A stretch of DNA of 36,162 bases from Hansschlegelia zhihuaiae (GTDB taxonomy: Bacteria; Pseudomonadota; Alphaproteobacteria; Rhizobiales; Methylopilaceae), in contig NZ_RYFI01000001.1 in the NCBI RefSeq assembly GCF_004103825.1, positions 155,000 through 191,161 of the forward strand, written 5' to 3'. Below the pieces are notes generated by a model. The model did no database searches and was not told the origin of the DNA. It saw only the letters and a list, made by a program, of their open reading frames with translations. Position 1 is the stretch's first letter. Each line of letters opens with the position of its first letter. Below, piece after piece: positions 1 through 8,686 of this stretch. The position numbers were made by a program, and so were the translations under genes.

Positions 1-31
1 CGGCGGCGGAATGTAGCACCTCGCCCGCCTT

Positions 32-1369
32 CTAGCGTCGCGTGGGCGGGCGGCGCGCCTGGCGAAGCCGCGCCGCGACCGCGCCCACGAAGCCGAGGCC
101 GCGCGCCGGCCTGTCGAGCAGATGCGGCGCATGCACCGCCACCGGCCCGCCGATCCCCAGCGCATATCCCAGCCAGCCGGCCGATCCATAGGCCGGCGAA
201 AGAGGCCGCAGAGGCAGCGCGGATCCCAGTCGCTCCTGTCCCCCGATCAGCGCGGCGCACTGCGACAGCAGCGCCTCCGGGTCGGCGGCCGCGCCGGAGC
301 GTTTGCTGAGCCAGTCGGACTTCGCGACAGCCGGGAGATCGGGCGACAGGTCAGCGAGCGCCGCGAAGCAGCCCGATCCGATGAAATAGGAGGTCCCGAG
401 CGCCTCCGAGACTCCGAAGTCCGACACGATCCGCGTCGGCACGCCGCGCGCCATCGCCTCGACCGCGACCGTCGAGCTCACGGTCGCCGCCAGCGAGACG
501 CGATCGAGCAGATCGTGGGCGGGCTCGTGGGTGAAGTTGAGATTGGCGGGCCTGCCGCCGCGCGCGAACAGCTCGCGGGCGATGTCCTCCAGATGGAATC
601 GCGTCTGATGATGGGCGGTCTCGTCGCGCGCGTGGCGCAGCTTCACCAGCACCTCGACGTCCGGCGACCGGCGCGCGAGGTCGATCAGGCCGGCCAGGAG
701 GTGCGTGCGCTGCATGCGCCGGGCGGGGATGACCGGCTGCTCGAAGAAGGCGATCGAACGCTGTCCCGACGGAGAGCCCGCGCGCGGCCGAACGTCGAGG
801 CCGAGCAGGCCGGTGACGATCGCGTTTGTCGGGTCGACGCCGATCTCCTCCGCGGCCGCGTAATAGAGCACGCGCTCGCCCTCGGCGTTGAAGCAGAGCA
901 CGTCCGCTGGCGCGCGGCTCATGAAGCCCTGCAGATGCTCGGTCAGCGCGACGCCGGGCGACGCCACGGCGATAATCGGGCGCGACGCCTCGCGCGCGAG
1001 ATCCGCGGCCGCGCAGGCGAGGAACAGCTCGCGCGCCCGCCCGCCATCGATCACCGCGATCACCACATGGGCATCGCGGAACAGGCGGGAGGCGACGAGC
1101 GCCTCGGCGGCGAGCACGGGCACGCTCTCGTGGACGCCGCCGGCGCGGAGCTGCCGCGACGAGAGCTGTCCCGTCGTGGCCGAGGCGGCGAGCGCCGCGA
1201 TCCTCAGGCTCGCTCCCTCGGCCTCGAACAGGCGGCCGATGACGGCTGCGGTGCGGATGAAGCTGTCGAAGGTGCCGAGCGCGAGCACGCGCCGTCCCGC
1301 GAAGCGGCCGGACCGTTGATCCGAGGTCGTGTCCGTATGGCTTGCTGACATGCCCTCGGTCGGTCTCAC
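32..1369 (-). CDS. DUF6716-type putative glycosyltransferase
   Basis: A 445-residue soluble protein with no signal peptide, resembling the DUF6716 putative glycosyltransferases by overall pattern. The C-terminal half carries a GT-B-like stretch, with VLVKLRH, then NFTHEPAHDLLDRVSL and AVEAMARGVPTRIVSDFGV, which looks like a nucleotide-sugar binding and acceptor region. The GTG start overlaps the stop of the upstream gene (GTGA), which indicates translational coupling. An in-frame ATG at 1351 is the alternative start. It is the last gene visible in a three-gene series of sugar transferases. In actinobacteria such proteins are, from memory, often found beside polysialyltransferase-like genes and nonulosonic acid synthesis genes, so a role in an acidic surface polysaccharide is inferred. 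Donor and acceptor are unknown. Confidence 0.7.
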   Translation of the reverse strand: MRPTEGMSASHTDTTSDQRSGRFAGRRVLALGTFDSFIRTAAVIGRLFEAEGASLRIAALAASATTGQLSSRQLRAGGVHESVPVLAAEALVASRLFRDAHVVIAVIDGGRARELFLACAAADLAREASRPIIAVASPGVALTEHLQGFMSRAPADVLCFNAEGERVLYYAAAEEIGVDPTNAIVTGLLGLDVRPRAGSPSGQRSIAFFEQPVIPARRMQRTHLLAGLIDLARRSPDVEVLVKLRHARDETAHHQTRFHLEDIARELFARGGRPANLNFTHEPAHDLLDRVSLAATVSSTVAVEAMARGVPTRIVSDFGVSEALGTSYFIGSGCFAALADLSPDLPAVAKSDWLSKRSGAAADPEALLSQCAALIGGQERLGSALPLRPLSPAYGSAGWLGYALGIGGPVAVHAPHLLDRPARGLGFVGAVAARLRQARRPPTRR

Positions 1370-2457
1370 GGCGCGGCGACAGGCTCCGGCGCGATCACGC
1401 GCAGCCTCGGATTGAACGCGTCATGGGCGAGAACCACGGCCCGAATGTGGTCCGCCCGCTTCTTCAGATAGTCGTCCGGCAGCGCGATCCGAGCGATCTC
1501 GAGCTCCGGGTCGAGAACCGAGAGCGAGTCGATCGCCGAGGAGGCGAGCGCCGCCGTCATGGCGGGACGCTCCCCAGTCTGCAGATAATCGAGCTCGACG
1601 GGAAACGTCGAGAGCCCGAGTTCCATGGCGCCCACCTCCGCGATCTCCGCGGCCTTGCCGGGGCGCTCGCCGCGGTGGGGACGATAGACGATGCGCCGTC
1701 TGCCTTCGGCGCGGAGCGCCGCGGCGGCGCCGAGCACGACGCGGCGATAGGACTGAGGCTCGCAGATGCCGGCTTCCGCATGGTCGGAGCCAAGCAGCCA
1801 GACGGCGTCGCCCCGCGGCTTGGCCGGTGCGGCCTCCCGCAAGGCCGCATAGGCGTTCGGCGCGATTCTGTCCCCGGGGGCGAGCCGCCCCTCGAGCAAC
1901 GGCCCGTAGATCGTGAAGAAGGTGAGCCGCTCGGGATCGGCCAGCGCCGTCTCGCCGAAGGCGCGCCGCGCGAGGCGCGTGCGGAACCAGGAGAGGTCGA
2001 ACTGGCGCGGCTCTGGCGCGCTCGCCCGGTCGGCGCGGTAGGCGGCCGTCTGCGGCGTCACCGATCCGTCGTCGAGCAGCACGTGGGCATCCGCCGCGAG
2101 CCGGGCGGCGAGCAGCCGCTGGGAGACGTTGCGGTAATCGCCGATGACGACGGCGCCGCAGCGCTCGCGCGACAGCTCCCGGGCGAGCGCTTCGAGGCTC
2201 CGGCGGTGACCGGCGTCCATGAGATCGCGGACCAGGAACGGGACGAACCGCGACGGTCGGGGGCGCCGCGGGTGGCGACGGACGGACCTCCAGGGCGACT
2301 TCAGCCTCATCAGCGCCTCGATGGCCGCCGCGCCGCCATGGCGGTCGCCGACGATCACGAGGTCGGCGGGCCGCCCTCCCGTCGCCGCGCGCTGCTCCAC
2401 TGCGTTCATATATTGCAGGGGCGAGGAGACGATCACGATGTCGGCCGGGTCGGTCAT
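1366..2457 (-). CDS. Polysialyltransferase-like GT-B glycosyltransferase
   Basis: A 363-residue protein starting MTDPADIVIVSSPLQYMNAV. The SSPLQ signature near residues 10-14 is typical of the bacterial sialyltransferase and polysialyltransferase-like group (GT52 / PF07388-like). A later IVYRPHRGE resembles the HP motif that binds the CMP-sugar donor, and SSAIDSLSV near the C-terminus resembles the conserved serine motif of that superfamily. The ATG overlaps the stop of the upstream GT4 gene (ATGA), and its own stop overlaps the next gene, so the three are cotranslated. A longer open frame runs to 2769, but its upstream part is an arginine-rich shadow of the neighbouring gene. Family assignment is by motif only; the exact sugar is not predictable. 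Confidence 0.65.
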   Translation of the reverse strand: MTDPADIVIVSSPLQYMNAVEQRAATGGRPADLVIVGDRHGGAAAIEALMRLKSPWRSVRRHPRRPRPSRFVPFLVRDLMDAGHRRSLEALARELSRERCGAVVIGDYRNVSQRLLAARLAADAHVLLDDGSVTPQTAAYRADRASAPEPRQFDLSWFRTRLARRAFGETALADPERLTFFTIYGPLLEGRLAPGDRIAPNAYAALREAAPAKPRGDAVWLLGSDHAEAGICEPQSYRRVVLGAAAALRAEGRRRIVYRPHRGERPGKAAEIAEVGAMELGLSTFPVELDYLQTGERPAMTAALASSAIDSLSVLDPELEIARIALPDDYLKKRADHIRAVVLAHDAFNPRLRVIAPEPVAAP

Positions 2458-3866
2458 GCGTGGGACCGCTGCGGCGCGTCGGTTCCCGCGGCCTCGTCCC
2501 ATACGCCTGCGAGCTGGTCGGCGAGCCTGCTGGGCGCATAGGCCTCGGCGACGCGGGCGCGCCCCGCCTCGCCCATCCGCCGCCGGGTCTGCGGGTCGGC
2601 CGCGAGGTCGGCGAGCGCCTCCGCGAAGGCGACGACGTCGCGCGACGGCGCGAGCCGGCCGGTGACGCCATCGAGAACGTTCTCGACTAGGCCGCCCGAG
2701 GCGTAGGCGACGACGGGCCGACCGGCCGCGCCGGCTTCGAGGGGAACGCGCCCGAATGGCTCGGACCACAGCGTCGGCAGCGCGACCACGTCGCAGTCGC
2801 GATAAAGCCGGGCCAGGGTCTCGCCGGTGACGTGGCCGTGCAGCGTGACCCGGTCGGTCACGCCCAGGCGCCTCGCGACGCGCTCGATCTCGCTGCGCGC
2901 CTCGCCCTGCCCTGCGAAGTCGATGCGGGCGTTCGGGATGCGGGCGACGATCTCCGGCCAGGCCTCCAGCAGATGCGCCTGTCCCTTGTTCCTGGTGAGC
3001 GTGCCCACGACCAGAATGGAGAAGCTCTCGCCGCCCGCGCCCAGACCATGCTGCGGAAGCTCGACCGGCTCGAGCGGCAGCCGTTTAAGACGCCCGGCGG
3101 GCACGATCTCGGCGAGCGTCTCCGCGAGATGCGCGCTGGTCGCGATCACCGCCGTCGCCCGCCGCAGGCAGGCCTGACGATAGGCGAGCGCCGCCCGGGC
3201 GCAGCGGGCGGCGAGCCGTTCGCGGAACGTCAGGGCGTCGTCGGGCGGCCCGAGCGCCTGATCGAAGCGCAGGCTGGTGAAGCGATGGTCGCGAACGAAC
3301 GCGACGAGCGGCTCGGCGCGCTCGGCGAGCACGTCGGCCGCCATCATGATCGAGCGTGCGTTGTCCGCATGGACGACGTCCGGCCGGACCGCGTCCAGCA
3401 CGGTCCGGATCTCCGGCTGCACGCGTCCCTCCGGCACGGTCGCGTGCGCCATGCGGACGCCGCCCGGCGGATCGCCCACGAGCCGCAATCCGAGAGCCGG
3501 CCCATGGATCTTGGGATCCCGCAGGGCGCAGGCGGCTGCTTCGGCGAGAAACTTGGGCCATTTGAGGCCGTAGCGCCGCGCCTTCAGGCGCTCCACCTGA
3601 TCCTGCGACATGCGGTGCAGCGGCCAGGCGGCGTTCATCGGCAGGGCCAATACGTCGACGCCGTCGATTTCGCGGCGGCGCGGCCCGGGCAGGGACTTGT
3701 CGAAGGTCACGACCAGCGACTGGTCGCGCAACGCCGGCTCCCGCATCAGCAAATGCAGGCTGAGCTCGGCGCCGCCGCCGGAATCCGGCGGATAGCGGTC
3801 GGACAGGACGACGACGCGGCGCCGGCCGATCTCGGCCGCGATGCGCTGCAGGTCGCCAACTCTCAT
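2454..3866 (-). CDS. Glycosyltransferase family 4
   Basis: A 470-residue GT-B enzyme. The N-terminal acceptor domain begins VVVLSDRYPPDSGGGAELS (about residues 17-35), the usual glycine-rich entry loop of GT4. The C-terminal donor domain begins ILVVGTLTRNKGQAHLLEAW (about residue 285) and contains EPFGRVPLEAGAAGRPVVA, matching the EX7E donor-binding motif of Glycos_transf_1 (PF00534). It should move a sugar from a nucleotide donor to a lipid-linked or polysaccharide acceptor at the cytoplasmic face of the inner membrane. It is the first gene of the overlapping three-gene series, and about 110 bp without a gene lies upstream, where a promoter would sit. No membrane segment is seen. Confidence 0.9.
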   Translation of the reverse strand: MRVGDLQRIAAEIGRRRVVVLSDRYPPDSGGGAELSLHLLMREPALRDQSLVVTFDKSLPGPRRREIDGVDVLALPMNAAWPLHRMSQDQVERLKARRYGLKWPKFLAEAAACALRDPKIHGPALGLRLVGDPPGGVRMAHATVPEGRVQPEIRTVLDAVRPDVVHADNARSIMMAADVLAERAEPLVAFVRDHRFTSLRFDQALGPPDDALTFRERLAARCARAALAYRQACLRRATAVIATSAHLAETLAEIVPAGRLKRLPLEPVELPQHGLGAGGESFSILVVGTLTRNKGQAHLLEAWPEIVARIPNARIDFAGQGEARSEIERVARRLGVTDRVTLHGHVTGETLARLYRDCDVVALPTLWSEPFGRVPLEAGAAGRPVVAYASGGLVENVLDGVTGRLAPSRDVVAFAEALADLAADPQTRRRMGEAGRARVAEAYAPSRLADQLAGVWDEAAGTDAPQRSHA

Positions 3867-3975
3867 GCCTCAACCCGCCGCCCCACCCCGCCGCGCGAGT
3901 GCTCGGCCGATCGCGCGACGTGGTTGCCGTCGCCGGGCGGCGACGTCAAGCGGGAAGGCGCGAGCCGGGCGGACC

Positions 3976-4407
3976 TCAGGCGGTCGCGATGTAGTCCCGC
4001 ATCGCCGACGCCTCGGCCTCGATCGACTCGATCCGGTGCTTCACCACGTCGCCGATCGACACCATGCCCACCAGACGGTCGCCAGCCATGACCGGGACAT
4101 GGCGGAACTTGCCGCGCGTCATGCGCTCCGACACGTCGTCGATCTTGTCGTCGGCGTGCGCCGTGACGACCTCGCGCGTCATGAGCTCCGACACGAGCGC
4201 GGCGAGCGCCTCGGCGCCGCGGCTCGCGAGGGCGCGAACCACGTCGCGTTCGGTGATGATGCCCGCCACGCCGCCGTGACCGTCCGTCACGACGACCGCG
4301 CCGATGCTTTTTTCGGCGAGCGTCCGGACCACGTCGGCGATCGTGCTTGCGGCCTCGACGGTGGTCACGTCGCGGCCCTTGGCGGCGAGAATGGCTTCGA
4401 CCCTCAT
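3976..4407 (-). CDS. CBS-domain-pair protein
   Basis: A 143-residue protein made almost only of two CBS domains (about residues 8-65 and 72-130). The first has GAVVVTDGHGGVAGIITERD and the second FRHVPVMAGDRLVGMVSIGD, the two typical strand-turn-helix repeats. Such stand-alone pairs bind adenosine nucleotides (AMP, ATP or SAM) and act as energy or ligand sensors for partner proteins. A longer open frame reaches 4581, but the ATG at 4407 is chosen because AAGGAGGGA lies just upstream at good spacing and the protein starts like its family (MRVEAIL). It has its own ribosome site and follows the rhomboid gene on the same strand. The partner is not evident. Confidence 0.92.
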   Translation of the reverse strand: MRVEAILAAKGRDVTTVEAASTIADVVRTLAEKSIGAVVVTDGHGGVAGIITERDVVRALASRGAEALAALVSELMTREVVTAHADDKIDDVSERMTRGKFRHVPVMAGDRLVGMVSIGDVVKHRIESIEAEASAMRDYIATA

Positions 4408-4489
4408 CCCAATCCCTCCTTCCGCCGTCTGGCGCGGCGTTGGGCCGGCGCGGCCCGCTGGAGATCGGAAGGGGCCGGCGTCGGCGGCG

Positions 4490-5329
4490 TCAGCTGTCCC
4501 GGCCCGGGCGCTGGGCCGGGCCGGCCCCGCCATCATGGGGGCGATCGCCGTCCGCACGCAAGCCGTCATCCCATGCGCCATCCGGATGAGACGCGAAGGG
4601 ATGAGGCGCTGGCTCGCCCCTCACCGGGTCGAACAGCGGGAACAGCGCGAGCCCCGCCAGGAAGCCGCCGATATGCGCCTCCCAGGCGATCGAGGCGTCG
4701 CCCTCGCCGATCGCTATCGCGCCGAGGCCGAACAGGATGTTCATGCCGAACCAGGCGACGAAGAACACGATCACCTGCGGCCGCCTCAGCGCCTGCATGA
4801 AGGGCTCGGCCGGCGCCATGAAAGCGCCGTGGCCGGCCTGGCGGAAGGCGCTGAGCGGGCCTCCCACCTCGAAGATGAAGCGGGTCGCGGCCGCCATGTG
4901 GCCCGAAATCGCCGCCGACGCGCCGATGACCGGCGTCGGCTCGCCAAAATGGAACAAGAGATGCGTGGCGGCGCCCGCCGCGGCGGTGAGCGCCGAGAAC
5001 AGCAGAAAGCGGCCCGGGCCGAACCGCCAGGCGAGCGCGCTTCCGAAGGCGAGCATCCAGACCGAATTCACCGCGAGGTGCATCCAGTCGCCATGCAGGA
5101 ACGCATAGCTGACGAAGGTCCAGAGCTTCGCCCCCTCCCCGCCCAGCATGTCCGAGGCGTATTGCGAAGCCGCGTCGTAGCGCGCCGGAATGAACGCGAA
5201 GCGCAGCAGCAGCCCGATGTCCGTCTCCTCGGAGACCACGCTCCGGAGCAGGTGGATGGCCACGAAGGCCGCAAGCGCGACGAGCACGACGCGCGGCGCG
5301 TTGAAGGCCGGTTCGCCGGGTGGTGGCAC
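4490..5329 (-). CDS. Rhomboid family intramembrane serine protease
   Basis: A 279-residue polytopic membrane protein of the rhomboid family (PF01694). It cleaves transmembrane segments within the inner membrane. The HLAVNSVWMLAFG segment (H84, N88) is the transmembrane segment 2 histidine and asparagine region, VIGASAAISGHM holds the likely nucleophile S138, and AHIGGFLAG holds the catalytic histidine near residue 219. The usual GxSG reads G-A-S-A here, so the residue after the serine is alanine. The C-terminal 40 residues are a hydrophilic tail. The start is GTG; no ATG was seen at the expected place. Substrate unknown. Confidence 0.88.
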   Translation of the reverse strand: MPPPGEPAFNAPRVVLVALAAFVAIHLLRSVVSEETDIGLLLRFAFIPARYDAASQYASDMLGGEGAKLWTFVSYAFLHGDWMHLAVNSVWMLAFGSALAWRFGPGRFLLFSALTAAAGAATHLLFHFGEPTPVIGASAAISGHMAAATRFIFEVGGPLSAFRQAGHGAFMAPAEPFMQALRRPQVIVFFVAWFGMNILFGLGAIAIGEGDASIAWEAHIGGFLAGLALFPLFDPVRGEPAPHPFASHPDGAWDDGLRADGDRPHDGGAGPAQRPGRDS

Positions 5330-5549
5330 GGGCTTGTGGACCGATCGTTCGAGGACGGGGACGGCCGGGCGCCGCGCGGGATAGAACTAGCTGACGTGAA
5401 GTTCTGACGATTGCAAGGCGCGGCGAGGGGCGACGAGACGGATGGCACGGACCCTGCTCAACCAGCTGTTAACCGCAATTTCCGGCCCGACTCCGTCCCA
5501 GATCGGGACGGACCGGACGGACGCAGACCCGACCGTGAGGTCAGACAGC

Positions 5550-6146
5550 ATGAAAGCCGCCGCCACCAAGGATCTGTTCGGCTACTGGAATCGCATCCGC
5601 GGCGCCCGGGCCGCGCCCGAAAGAGCCGACGTCGATCCCGCCGCCATCCGCAAGACGCTCGGCGACACCTTCATCCTCGAGGCCGACATCGGGGGCGGGT
5701 ATCCGTTCCGGCTGTCCGGCTCGCGGATCTGCGCCTTGATCGGCCATGAAATGAAGGGCGAGACGTTCCTGTCGCTCTGGCGCGGACCCGACCGGGCGAC
5801 GCTGCTCGGCACGCTCGCCACCGTATCCGACGACGCGGCGGTCGCGGTGATCGGCGCGCAGGGCTTGACGGAGCTCGGACGCAGGATCGATCTCGAGATC
5901 GGCCTGCTGCCGCTCCGGCACCGCGGCCGCACCCATGCGCGGGTGCTCGGCTCCCTCGCGGCGGTGGAAACGCCCTACTGGCTCGGCGCCTGCCCGGTGA
6001 CGCGCTTCGAACTGACGTCGCTCCGGATGATCTGGCCGAGCGGGCGGCGGCGTCCGCTGGAGCCGACTGATCCCGCGCCTGTCCCTGGCCTCTCCGCAAT
6101 GGGCCGCCGGATCGGTCGCTTCCTCGTGTTCGACGGCGGTCGCTGA
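5550..6146 (+). CDS. PAS_5 family PAS-domain protein
   Basis: A 198-residue protein matching the alphaproteobacterial PAS_5 family (PF07310). It begins MKAAATKDLFGYWNRIRGAR, which is the standard family opening, followed by a PAS-like core (FRLSGSRICALIGHEMKGETF, about residues 45-70) and a C-terminal strand region ending in R-F-L-V-F-D-G-G-R. The open frame extends to an ATG at 5442, but that extension has no family character, so the start at 5550 is preferred, with a weak GAGG upstream. Family members lack output domains and are thought to be small sensory or adaptor proteins; ligand and partner are unknown. It lies on the same strand as the PilZ gene, 108 bp upstream of it. Confidence 0.8.
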   Translation: MKAAATKDLFGYWNRIRGARAAPERADVDPAAIRKTLGDTFILEADIGGGYPFRLSGSRICALIGHEMKGETFLSLWRGPDRATLLGTLATVSDDAAVAVIGAQGLTELGRRIDLEIGLLPLRHRGRTHARVLGSLAAVETPYWLGACPVTRFELTSLRMIWPSGRRRPLEPTDPAPVPGLSAMGRRIGRFLVFDGGR

Positions 6147-6254
6147 CGGCTTCCGGCGCAGCGAAGTTACGGCGCGTTAACGCCGTTCATTTAGCTTTAC
6201 GGATGCGTCGGACGGAGCGTCCGACGGCGCGCGCCATCTTCCGGAACGCCAGCG

Positions 6255-6851
6255 ATGTTCTCACTCAAAGTCCCGCTCTCGGACGAGCGTCGCCGCCATC
6301 AGCGCGTGAAGGTGGCTCTGCTCGGCCGGTACATGTTGTCGTCGCGGCGCGAATATCCGTGCCAGACGATCGACATGTCGCCGGGAGGACTCGCGCTGAT
6401 CGCGCCGGTGCCGGCGCAACAGGGCGAACGCGTGGTCGCCTATCTCGACCATATCGGCCGCGTCGAGGGCGTCATGGTGCGGGCGATCCCGAACGGCTTC
6501 GCCATGACGGTCGGCGCGACGATCCGCAAGCGCGACAAGCTCGCAGCCCAGCTCACCTGGCTCGCCAACCGCTCCATTCTCGGCCTGCCCGAAGATCGCC
6601 GGCACGAGCGCGTCACGCCGCGCAACCCGCGCGCCATGCTGATCACCGAGGACGGGACCGAAACCGAGGTGCGGATCATTGACGTCTCGCTCTCCGGCGC
6701 CGCGGTCACGACCACGCTCGACCTGCCGATCGGCGCGCCCGTGATGCTCGGACGCACCGCCGCCCGCGTGGTGCGCCATTTCGAGAAGGGCCTCGCGGTC
6801 GAGTTCGCGCGCACGCAGAACCAGGAACAACTCGCCGAACAGTTCGGCTGA
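6255..6851 (+). CDS. Tandem PilZ-domain protein (c-di-GMP binding)
   Basis: A 198-residue cytoplasmic protein with two PilZ domains (PF07238). The first has RRRHQRVKV (about residues 12-20) and then DMSPGGLAL (about 42-50). The second has RRHERVTPR (about 115-123) and DVSLSGAAV (about 147-155). Both therefore keep the RxxxR and [D/N]xSxxG elements that bind cyclic di-GMP, although the second has only a serine where a glycine is more usual. It probably relays c-di-GMP levels to motility, adhesion or envelope functions. The downstream neighbour is a LapG-family periplasmic protease, separated by a terminator and about 390 bp, so the two are not cotranscribed. Confidence 0.9.
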   Translation: MFSLKVPLSDERRRHQRVKVALLGRYMLSSRREYPCQTIDMSPGGLALIAPVPAQQGERVVAYLDHIGRVEGVMVRAIPNGFAMTVGATIRKRDKLAAQLTWLANRSILGLPEDRRHERVTPRNPRAMLITEDGTETEVRIIDVSLSGAAVTTTLDLPIGAPVMLGRTAARVVRHFEKGLAVEFARTQNQEQLAEQFG

Positions 6852-6883
6852 CCGCAGACCAGCGCCATTCCCGACGACGACGC

Positions 6884-6907
6884 GCCGCCCCTCGGGGCGG
6901 CGTTTTT
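6884..6907 (+). terminator. Rho-independent terminator after PilZ gene
   Basis: A perfect GC-rich hairpin, GCCGCCC-CTCG-GGGCGGC, is followed by a run of five T, placed 32 bp after the PilZ stop codon. The stem, tetraloop and U-tract are all present, so this is a textbook intrinsic terminator. Confidence 0.88.
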
Positions 6908-7239
6908 GCGTTCGGAGGGGTCTCCGGCGTCGGCCTTGGACGCTCTGGGCGGCCATCGGCGCCGCGGCCAATGAACGGCCATTCAGAAACATGGTGAACA
7001 CTTCGACAAACGACCCCCCGGAAAAGCCGCGGGCGTTAACGTTTAGCGCACCAAGTCGACCCTTCAACCTCTTGCAGACGGCGCTCGTGGTAAACAAATC
7101 AGCCAATGAATTTCTAAACAACTGACTTCCAATACGTTTCCAAAATCCAAATCTTGTCGCTAAAACCCCCGATTTCGACTTAGACCGACAGCAAAACCAA
7201 TGTGAGACTTTGTTTCCCGGGACAGGACGGGAGACGGAA
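6908..7239. other. AT-rich noncoding interval upstream of LapG-family gene
   Basis: No credible gene is seen between the terminator and the next start. The stretch is markedly richer in A and T than its neighbours, with GTTAACGTTTA at about 7035-7045 and several AAACAA and AATCC tracts. It probably carries the promoter and regulatory sites of the peptidase gene. Short start-stop frames are present but have no ribosome sites. Confidence 0.5.
7154..7182 (+). promoter_or_regulatory. Candidate sigma-70 promoter for the LapG-family gene
   Basis: TTGTCG (7154-7159) and GACTTA (7177-7182) are separated by exactly 17 bp and would start transcription near 7190, about 50 bp before the gene. The match is only partial, in an AT-rich setting where chance matches are expected. 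Confidence 0.3.
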
Positions 7240-7881
7240 GTGCTCAATTCTCTCAAGAAGAACACGATTTATATTCTGTTTGGACTGGTTGCCGGCGGAT
7301 TCACCATCGCGCAGCCGGCCGCCGCCAGCGAGCGGCTCCGGGTCGCCGCCGCGACCCCGATGCTGGTCGACGGGTCTTCGAAGGCCCCGATCGGCTGGAT
7401 CGACTTCTGCAAGGCGAGCCCCGCGGAATGCGACGCCAAGCCCATGAAGCCGGCGCGCGTGAAGATGACGCCGGCGCGCTTCGCCGAGCTCGACCGGATC
7501 AATCGGAAGGTCAACGCCGAGATCGAGCCGCTGACCGACCAGGAGCTCTACGGCGTCGAGGAGCGCTGGACCTATCCGGACGGCGCCAAGGGCGATTGCG
7601 AAGACTTCGTGCTGCTGAAGCGCCGCCTGCTGATGCAGGCCGGCTGGCCGCGCCAGGCGCTGCTGATCACGGTGGTGCGCGACCTCAAGGGCGACGGCCA
7701 CGCGGTGCTGACCGTGGTCACGGACAAGGGCGACTACGCGCTCGACAACCAGGCCGAGGACGTCAAGCCCTGGTTCGAGACCGGCTACAGCTTCATCAAG
7801 CGCCAGTCTCAGACCGACCCCAACCAGTGGGTCCTGCTTGGCGACGGCGTCGGCCCGGTCGGCGTCGCGGCCGCTCCGTAA
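7240..7881 (+). CDS. LapG-family transglutaminase-like cysteine protease (BTLCP)
   Basis: A 213-residue exported protein of the bacterial transglutaminase-like cysteine proteinase family (PF06035), the family of the periplasmic protease LapG. A signal peptide follows the start (hydrophobic YILFGLVAGGFTIA, cleavage probably after AAA near residue 30). The triad is visible: Cys in GDCEDFV, His in GDGHAVLTV and Asp in YALDNQAED. GTG at 7240 is chosen because GGGAG lies just upstream and the lysine-rich signal peptide N-terminus follows directly. LapG cleaves large surface adhesins when c-di-GMP falls and is normally controlled by LapD. No LapD or adhesin gene is visible here, so the substrate is open. 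A PilZ gene precedes it. Confidence 0.88.
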   Translation: MLNSLKKNTIYILFGLVAGGFTIAQPAAASERLRVAAATPMLVDGSSKAPIGWIDFCKASPAECDAKPMKPARVKMTPARFAELDRINRKVNAEIEPLTDQELYGVEERWTYPDGAKGDCEDFVLLKRRLLMQAGWPRQALLITVVRDLKGDGHAVLTVVTDKGDYALDNQAEDVKPWFETGYSFIKRQSQTDPNQWVLLGDGVGPVGVAAAP

Positions 7882-7952
7882 GCCCACACGATTTCAGGGA
7901 CGCTCGCGGCCGGTCGCCGTCCCCACTCCCGCCCCAGACCGACCGCAAGCCA

Positions 7953-7982
7953 GAGGCCGGCTCCTTCCCAGGAGCCGGCCTC
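7953..7982. terminator. Bidirectional hairpin between convergent genes
   Basis: A 13-bp perfect inverted repeat (GAGGCCGGCTCCT, loop TCCC, AGGAGCCGGCCTC) sits midway between the convergent peptidase and carbonic anhydrase genes. It has no strong T-tract on either side, but its position and stem stability fit a shared terminator. Confidence 0.7.
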
Positions 7983-8012
7983 GACGATTCCGGCTCCGAA
8001 AGCAGCGGAGAT

Positions 8013-8543
<531 letters not shown>

Positions 8544-8686
8544 CCGATCTCTCCCATGCCACGTCCCGAGACGGTCGTTTAGTTGACGGCCGCGCGCGCG
8601 TCCAACGGGATGGCGTCGGCGCCGGGTCGTCACAGACCGGTCGCTTGCCGGCCTTATTTGACTCGCTCGAACCAGGAGGACGCGCG

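Noticed and set aside
122-2541. Long plus-strand frames opposite the glycosyltransferase genes
   Set aside because: Composition is arginine-heavy and low complexity with no domain; the minus-strand frames carry clear motifs.
5466-5482. TTAACCGCAATTTCC as a CtrA box upstream of the PAS_5 gene; similar TTAACG sites at 6177 and 7036
   Set aside because: Each keeps only one intact TTAA half; the second half does not match TTAA at 7-base spacing, so these are not convincing.
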